DNA of 64,000 bases from Dentipellis sp. KUC8613 (lineage: Eukaryota > Basidiomycota > Agaricomycetes > Russulales > Hericiaceae): the NCBI GenBank assembly GCA_002286715.1, contig NSJX01000007.1, positions 726,499-790,498 on the forward strand. Direction: 5' to 3'. The translations under genes were made by a program, and so were the position numbers. Shown piece by piece: positions 57,771 through 64,000 of this stretch. The notes under the pieces were generated by a model that saw nothing but the letters and a program-made list of their open reading frames with translations, was not told the DNA's origin and ran no database searches. Numbering within the stretch: the stretch's first letter is position 1; each line of letters begins with the position of its first letter.

Positions 57771-59472
57771 ATGCCGCTGAACTACTCCAAGTGGGATCAG
57801 CTCGAGGTACGCCTGCGGGCCACACCTGCGCACACACGCTAACTTCTCCCCTTCGTCCAGCTCTCAGACGATTCGGACATCGAGGGGCATCCGAACGTCG
57901 ACAAGAAGTCTCTCATCCGGTACGTCCCCGCCCCGACCGTTCGCGCAGCACCCGCACTGACCACTGACGGCGCATGCGCAGCTGGAAGCAGCGCGACATC
58001 CACGAAAAGCGCGAGGCGCGCAACCACCGCATCGCGGAGCTCGACGCCGAGATCTCCTGCAACGGCGTGCTGCTCGCGCGGCTGCTCGCGCTGCAGGCCG
58101 CGCTCGCCGACGCGGGCGACGCGTCCGCGCCCGCGCGCTTCTCCGCGGAGGTCGAGCGGCTGCGCACGGCGCCCTCGCCCGACGCGCCGCCCACGAACGC
58201 GCCGACGCCCGTGCCGTACGACGAGATGGTGCTCAAGCTGCTCGAGGCGGTCGCGGCGGAGGCGCGCGGCAAGGCCGGCGACGACAAGGACGGCGCGAAG
58301 CTGGGTGCGCTGCTCGCGGACGGCGTGAAGTTCCATGTGGGCAAGCTGGGCGAGGTGACGGAGGAGAGGCGGAGGGAGATGGAGGAGCTGTTGAAGGAGA
58401 AGGCGAAGCATATTACGTCGGAGGATCTGCATGAGGGCTTCGAGAGCAAGGTGCGTGCGCTGCGGATAATTTGGTCCGATGGGGTAGCTCATTGGCTGGA
58501 CGACAGTATATCCCGCCGAAGCCCGCTCCTGAACCTGTCATTGGCAAGCACAAGGCAAAGTCCACGCACAAAGAAATCGAAGTGCTCAACACCAGCGGTG
58601 TATCCGCGGCCCAGGACGCGGCCATCCTCGCATCCGCAGCAGCCTCGAGCTCGAAGGCCGCAGCGGCGTCTGCTGAGGATGAGCTCGATGAGCTGCCCGA
58701 GATGACGCCGTCGCTTGAAGAGTTCGCGCGCCTGCCGCTGTGGGACTTCGAGAAGTCGTGGCATTTCATCCAGAACCACCGCGAGGTCGTCGTGCCGGGC
58801 GCGTCGGATGCGCTTCTCGTGGCTGCGTTCACGGCGCAGAACAATGGGGACTCGAAGCTCGCGAAGCAGGCGGTGCATCAGAGTCTGCTGTTGCAGTATG
58901 GTGACAAACTTGGGAAGGACGGTCTCAGGCTTTTCTTCCAAAGGTACGAGAACCGACTATCATCGATGGCTGACTGGGATTCTTAAAGTCTATGTAACAG
59001 GATGATCCAAGGCGGTCAGGCCGCCCATGCGATCTTCCGCAAGGACGTCGAGGATACCTACGCACACGTCTGCCGCCGTGTTGAGATCACCAAGCAGGAG
59101 GAGGCTGCGGGACAGGAGCAAATCCAGCTTGTCGCGGAAAACCCCGACACCACAATCACGTTCAATGTCCCCGATGGCCCACCACCGGAGAACCTTGTTC
59201 TTGAAGGGCCGGGCACTGAGGGTATGGATATCGAGGAAGTGCGCAAGGCGCTGCAGATGCGGTGGGACCTTTTCAACACCCTGTCGCCGGCCCTGCAGGA
59301 CGCACTGAAGACTGGCGAGCTCGTGAAAGTCAATAAGGTGCTGGGAAGCATGTCGATTCCGGAGGCTGAGAATGCGGTGCGGGTGCTGGACATGGGCGGG
59401 ATTTTGAGCTTTGCAGAAGAAGGGATCAGGGATGAGACCGGCAAGGCAACGGAAGAGGCAGAAGAAACGTAA
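57771..59472 (+). CDS. CDC37: CDC37, Hsp90 kinase-specific co-chaperone
   Basis: Loads protein kinases onto Hsp90. The ATG at 57771 gives MPLNYSKWDQLELSDDSDIE, GHPNVDKKSLIRWKQRDIHE, KREARNHRIAELDAEI, the highly conserved N-terminal domain. Ser in LELSDDSD is the CK2 target that regulates the protein. The Hsp90-binding middle domain includes FARLPLWDFEKSWHFIQNHR, ALLVAAFTAQNNGDSKLAKQ, AVHQSLLLQYGDKLGKDGLR, LFFQRMIQGG. The C-terminal domain: ALQMRWDLFNTLSPALQDAL, VNKVLGSMSIPEAENAVRVL, then a Glu-rich end and stop 59470-59472. Four introns (for example 58450-58501 joining FESK to YIPPKPAPEPVIGKHK). An Ala/Gly-rich insert at 58130-58300 has very high GC. Length about 495 aa, normal for fungi. Confidence 0.93.
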
Positions 59473-59628
59473 TGAAATTGTTAGTACTTTGCTCACCCTA
59501 TTTCTCAAAATTCACTGTTAACTCATGACCCACAGTGTATTTGAAGTATCCTGTGAGCACTGTGTAGTACCATGTTACGCGTCATTGCATTATCAATTGC
59601 ATAGTGGATAGTCTACATTGTGGTGAGA

Positions 59629-61091
59629 TTAAGCATCCTTGGGCTCGGCCCCAGACGCCTCTGCGTGGGTATCCTGTTCGTCCTTCATGTTATGAAGCAC
59701 GATGTTAGAAGCGATCCTAGCCGAATATGCCCGCCGGGCATCTTCGTCCTCAATACCAGACACACCCTCCCGCACGTGCTGGAGCGTGCTCAATATTTTA
59801 GCAAGGTCAAAAGGGGCATCGAAGTCCGGCTCATCCGGGAAACCAAATGGAGGGAAACGAGCCTTGGCGGATCTAGGAAGACTGCCGGAAGGGGCGTGGT
59901 GAGTGAAGAAATGGTCATCCAGAGTCTCGTAGCCTAGCTCTTCAGGTTCGCGGTCGACGTCAAAGTCGGGGTCGAGGTCGGACTTGGAGTGGAGGGATTG
60001 CCAGGAAGAGCCAGTGTGTGCGGGGACTAGTCGTGGGGCGGCAAGGAAGGTCGAGGAAGGGAGGGGTGAATGGGGTGCTGGAGCGGAGACGAACTCAGAA
60101 AAGTCGTCGTCGAAGCCGTGTTGAGTAGTGGAGCTGGAGGAACGGATGTGGGGAAGGTCTGTCGTTCTCCAGGGATCTGTCTGAGGGTCGTGCATCTGCT
60201 CGGGTTCCTCGACCTCGCGTCCCTCGAGCTCTTGTTCTTCGAGCTCGTGGATTTCCTCAGTCTCGACGAGCCAGCGCTCGAGCTCGGCCATCTCGCGGCT
60301 CATGCGAGTAGCTCGGGAGAGCGGCACACCCTGGTCGGCGGCATCTGCGGTGAGGAGGGACGCGAGTCCATCCTCTTCCGGAAGGACGTCGAAGAGCATG
60401 GGCATCTGGCTGGCGCGCTTTGCGGAGGACTGCTTGCGGACCATGGACGGCCACATGACGGTGCTGAGTGCGTCGACGACCCGCGAGAGGCCCTGGACGG
60501 TCTCCGCTGGCCGATCTGTGTCCTCGTCCTCGCTCGCGTGTCCGGATTGGGACGAGTCGCGTTCTGCATCGATGTACTCGAAGCCATGTTCTGCCAGAAA
60601 CTGGTCAGGACCCTCGGGAGGATCCTCGGCATGTCCCGCCTGTGCCCCGACCGCAATCGCCAGTGTCACTTCTGGCCCATCGTCAGAAACATGCCGTGCA
60701 AGTGACAGGACATGATCTGCATATGGCTGCCTTTCCGTCAGAACCCGAACACCCTCACAGATCTCGAACGCAGAGACTTACATCGCCTCGCTGCCACACA
60801 TAGATCACCGCCGGTACACTCTGTACCGATTGCGGGTCCCAGTGCTGGAACTCCGCGAGGTGGAAGTGGACGTCGGCTGTGTAGTATTTGTTTGCAATCG
60901 TCCAGGGTATCGGGTTGCTCGAGGGGAGGTCGACGTGATCATCTGTGTCGACAAACAGTTTGATGCCTGAGAGGAGCGTCAGAAACGAGGGACATGGGGA
61001 CGGAGGAGGGAAACATACGTCTGACCACGGTTCTTGCATGTTCGAGTGAAGAAGAGACGACCAAGATGCGGGAGCTAGTGTCGGCGGACAT
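59629..61091 (-). CDS. Adaptin-binding protein, p34/IRC6-like
   Basis: Resembles the alpha/gamma-adaptin-binding p34 (AAGAB) family, assembly chaperones for AP clathrin adaptors; IRC6 is the yeast member. The start at 61091 gives MSADTSSRILVVSSSLEHAR, TVVRR; an intron joins IKLFVDTDDHVDLPSSNPIP, WTIANKYYTADVHFHLAEFQ, SVQSVPAVIYVWQRGD, forming the Rab-like pseudo-GTPase domain. After a further intron: VTLAIAVGAQAGHAE, DQFLAEHGFEYIDAERD (the conserved FEYID near the end of this domain). The rest is acidic and helical (MSREMAELERWLVETEEIHE) with a C-terminal p34 helix (FDAPFDLAKILSTLQHVREG, ARRAYSARIASNIVL). Stop 59629-59631. Assignment rests on domain order and the FEYID segment. Confidence 0.78.
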
Positions 61092-61319
61092 GGATGCCAG
61101 GCAGAAGAGAGCTGATAAGATAAGCGACGCATTCCTGTGCGTGCATTTCTACTCCATCCGCGTCTTCGGAGCTTCGATCCAGCGCGCCAAAACGCCTTCT
61201 TTCCAACCTTTGACATCTGTCCTCCGTCCATATGCATGCCAATACCCCTCATATAATCCCTACCGTTCGCGAGTCATGGCCCGCCTCCACCTCCACTCTT
61301 CCTCCTCACGCATTTCCTC
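61092..61319. promoter_or_regulatory. Divergent promoter p34-like and DUF6534 genes
   Basis: 228 bp between divergent starts. No TATA box obvious on either strand. Confidence 0.35.
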
Positions 61320-63058
61320 ATGGCTGATCCGTCCTTCAACTTCGCAAAGGTCGCGTGAGTACCATCGCCTGACATTTCTTCACATTTGAACCTGCTACTT
61401 ACTTCGAATCAGCCACGGGCCTATCTTCATTGGAACCGTCCTCAATATCATCCTCTACGGAATCTCGATCGCCCAGACCTGGATATATTTAACGACTTAC
61501 AAGAAGTACGCGTTTCGTCTGCTTGTAACCTGGCTTTCTCTAACTTACGTCCTACAGAGACCGGCTATGGATGAAGCTTGTCGTACGTGCCTGAGCCTCG
61601 AGTACCACTGAGGGTCCTTACCGTTCTCCAGATATTGCTTCTTTTCGTTGCCGACACGATGAACAGTGTCTTCGACATTGAGTACACTTATAATTCCCTC
61701 GTCAACCATTATAGTACGTAGTCCGCCCTCGTCCGTATGTCCACGGCAAGTAACCCGGTCATACTTCGCTCAGATGATCCCGCAGCTATCCAACAGGCCA
61801 ACTGGGGTGAGTACATACGTGCGTCATACGTCGCTCACGCTAATTGACCATTGTTCTCGACAGTCTTCGCTACTGGTGCGGTGGTTTTTTTTCATTGATT
61901 TGCGTAATGTTAAACGTGACCAATGCGCCCAGACCCTGCCATGACGGTACGTCGGCTCTGACCTATTCTGTGCCTCATCTGATGTCGTTTTCTAGTCTAT
62001 CATCGGGACTATCGTTCAGCTATTTTTTGCATGGCGTGTCAAGGTTCTTACCAACAATAACATCGCCGTCGCGGGGATCGTCGTGGGCTCAATCATCTCT
62101 TGCCGTCAGCATCTACGCCTCGTGCTTTGATCACTACTAAGCTCCATCTTTAGTCGGAGGAATTGCAACTTCGATCGCCATCGGTATTGTGCCAATATGG
62201 ACTGAATTCCAGAAGTTCAAGATACCGGTCATCGTCTGGTTGACTGTCTCCGCCCTTGTCGACAGCACCATCACCGTCATTCTAGTTTGGCACCTTGTAA
62301 GACGCTTGCCAAAACCCATAATCTTCGCTAACGACCTTCTAGCGACACCAGAAGAAGGGATTCAAGGGGTCTGACGACCTTCTCGACAAGATCATCCGAT
62401 GTCAGTATGAACCCTATAACTCACTGGGTATTGTTAACGACATGGGCTGCAGTGACGGTTCAGACAGGTTTGGTCACCTCCATATGGGCAATTGTGGATC
62501 TGGGTGTTTATCTTGGCATCGTAAGTGTCGCATACTGATGCTTGTTCCGTTCAGACACTGACCAGGTACGTTCTTGTGACAAAGACGACGGGAACGTGAG
62601 TGGTTTATCAGTATTATGGACGGTTTGGGCGTTGCTGAACCGCGTTTATCAGCCACCTCATCTTCAACTTCCCTCTGTCTAAACTGTACAGCAATTCCCT
62701 GCTTTCGACGCTGAATTCTCGCTCTGGCTGGAAGCACTCAGGCTTAGACGTTAGCGATGAAAGTACCATGGGCAGCAGAAAGGTGGGTCTTCCGTTCCCT
62801 TCGCACTCCATCAAAGCTACAATATCTTTAATTCAGCCCGACGTCGTCACGTTTGGCAGCGGCGTGAGACCAGAGGTCAGTGGTGTGTCCTCAACTGCGT
62901 ACCAATCGCTTACCCTTTTCACTTTGCAGGTTTACATCGATGTCGAGTCACATGAAATGATCAACGCTGATGGCAAAGTCGGTGACAAAAAACTGACAAG
63001 TACCGCCCGCGCTTCACGACCAATTTCAATGATCAAACCCCCCACGCGAGGCGCATAA
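61320..63058 (+). CDS. DUF6534 seven-transmembrane protein
   Basis: Integral membrane protein of a large basidiomycete family with no known function. The ATG at 61320 (MADPSFNFAKVA) is joined over an intron (about 61355-61411) to HGPIFIGTVLNIILYGISIA, QTWIYLTTYKK, then DRLWMKLVILLLFVADTMNS, VFDIEYTYNSLVNHY. Further TM segments: IGTIVQLFFAWRVKVL, IAVAGIVVGSIISC, VIVWLTVSALVDSTITVILV, VQTGLVTSIWAIVDLGVYLG. The cytosolic tail begins with the family hallmark LSKLYSNSLLSTLNSRSGWK and ends RASRPISMIKPPTRGA, stop 63056-63058. About ten introns; the stretch of tiny exons between 61,555 and 61,950 makes automated calling difficult. Confidence 0.85.
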
Positions 63059-63908
63059 TTATTTCGTTCAATACAGAGCGCAGCTCGGATTTGCCGCCGC
63101 ACGCGACACCCCTCATGCATTTCGTGGCGTCTTATCCCAGCCGGACTGTTGTTTTATTAGACACGTGCATATCATGACCATTTGCCCATGTTTTCTGACG
63201 TTATTTCATGTCAAGTAGCGGCCATCACGGTGGCAGACCCCTTTAGAATTCTCATAATTTGCGACGCCCGCTGAAGCATTGATTCGTGAACAAGATCCGC
63301 CGAGCTCGTATGCAAGAATATGTCAGTCGTGTCACAAGCCGGGAATCTCTTAGACGCACTGATGAAGCGAGGTTCATGGTTCTAGACGACATGTGTCCAA
63401 CTTATGCCCGTTAAGATCTGTCGGATCCTATCCCATGATATGCAAAGAAGCACCCGAGTGATGGCGTTGGTCTGCTAGCTGGCAGATGGTGAATCAGGAC
63501 CGACGTAGGGATGGACAGACCCCAAGCTGTCCGCTTCTATCGCCCTTTGCGTGCGTTTGCATGACACGCCAAGGATCCGTGGATGCGACTACCTTCATGC
63601 TGCCCCTTGATACTCGGAAGCCTCATCAAGGTCACAGATTTTGTGAGGAACATGATAGAAATACAGCTAAAAGACGTGTCGCTATGCTAGCGACGTGACG
63701 GCGGTTGCGGACTGTTCATTTTGGTTAAGGATGTACGAGTACTTGACGATGTTTGCATCCGTTCTGGGGGGATCCGACACCGTGGCGGAGACGCGCGCCA
63801 AAGTCCACGTTTTGCGAATACGTAAATGGGCGTCTCTTCCTGCATGCAACCAACGCTAGCGCTACTAGTAGCCGCGTTCCATTGAATGTGAACCATACCA
63901 ACACCAGA
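63059..63908. other. Intergenic, no gene recognised
   Basis: About 850 bp downstream of the DUF6534 gene. Short frames only, no domain and no repeat seen. Confidence 0.4.
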
Positions 63909-64000
63909 ATGGACATCGATGTTCGTTGGGTTCTCCTCTTCTGCCCTGTGGCATGGACAGTCTCGTGCATGGTCGTAGACTTCTGTTGGAATGTGATCAT
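63909..64000 (+). CDS. Possible first exon of a membrane or secreted protein (3' partial)
   Basis: An ATG at 63909 opens a frame that is still open at the window edge and encodes a hydrophobic N-terminus (VRWVLLFCPVAWTVSC). It could be the start of a membrane or secreted protein, but 30 codons are too few to be sure. Confidence 0.2.
   Translation, partial: MDIDVRWVLLFCPVAWTVSCMVVDFCWNVI

Overview
The window is nuclear DNA from a filamentous basidiomycete, most likely a wood-decay Agaricomycete. Genes are dense and intron-rich. Introns are mostly 50-70 nt, with GTRNGT donors and CTRAY branch sites, and intergenic gaps are short. Marker genes fit this: paired AA9 polysaccharide monooxygenase-fold genes (one with a CBM1), a DUF6534 seven-TM protein, an F-box/TPR protein, a small secreted Agaricomycete-type protein, and a MADS-box Mcm1/SRF factor. 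I reconstructed exons by hand from frames and splice signals, so most genes are given as full extents and their evidence names the introns that matter.

Layout. 1-3621: 3' two thirds of MSH5 (meiotic MutS homologue), cut by the window edge. 3.8-5.2 kb: mitochondrial phosphate carrier, minus strand. 5.9-7.9 kb: TPR/F-box protein, minus. 8.6-9.2 kb: small secreted protein, minus. 10.1-14.6 kb: a compact housekeeping block of proteasome RPT5 (minus), NuA4/EAF6 (plus), exosome RRP40 (minus) and ESCRT-I VPS37 (plus), arranged in divergent and convergent pairs. 15.3-18.8 kb: tandem AA9 genes. 19.2-23.2 kb: NCA2 and a CTD-kinase cyclin (CTK2 type). 23.4-27.7 kb: a wax-synthase-like MBOAT protein and a NiCoT nickel/cobalt transporter, both minus. 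29.8-34.0 kb: SH3-RasGEF protein of the CDC25 type. 34.4-41.1 kb: F-box/beta-propeller protein (minus), GEM1/Miro (plus) and a vWA protein (plus). 41.5-42.6 kb: G-patch protein (TMA23/GPATCH4 type). 42.7-43.2 kb: CACTA-like terminal-inverted-repeat element containing a 175-base assembly gap. 43.5-47.7 kb: ZFC3H1/Red1-like zinc-finger protein. 48.7-49.7 kb: MADS-box Mcm1/SRF. 52.4-56.0 kb: large SAM methyltransferase (minus). 57.8-59.5 kb: CDC37. 59.6-61.1 kb: adaptin-binding p34/IRC6-like protein (minus). 61.3-63.1 kb: DUF6534 membrane protein.

Most of the genes are cell housekeeping: protein folding and degradation, RNA decay, chromatin, endosome, mitochondria and signalling. There is no sign of a biosynthetic cluster. 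The accessory material is the AA9 pair, the secreted protein, the DUF6534 protein and the TIR element. The observation most worth following is the second AA9 gene. It keeps the fold and splice pattern of its neighbour, but the expected mature N-terminus starts with Asn instead of the copper-binding His, and the axial Tyr is Phe, so it looks like a non-catalytic AA9-like protein. Other points are an imperfect 117-bp inverted repeat with CACTG ends and a 3-bp AAG duplication, several very short exons (8, 14 and 19 nt), and an RPT5 whose C-terminal HbYX tyrosine is Phe.
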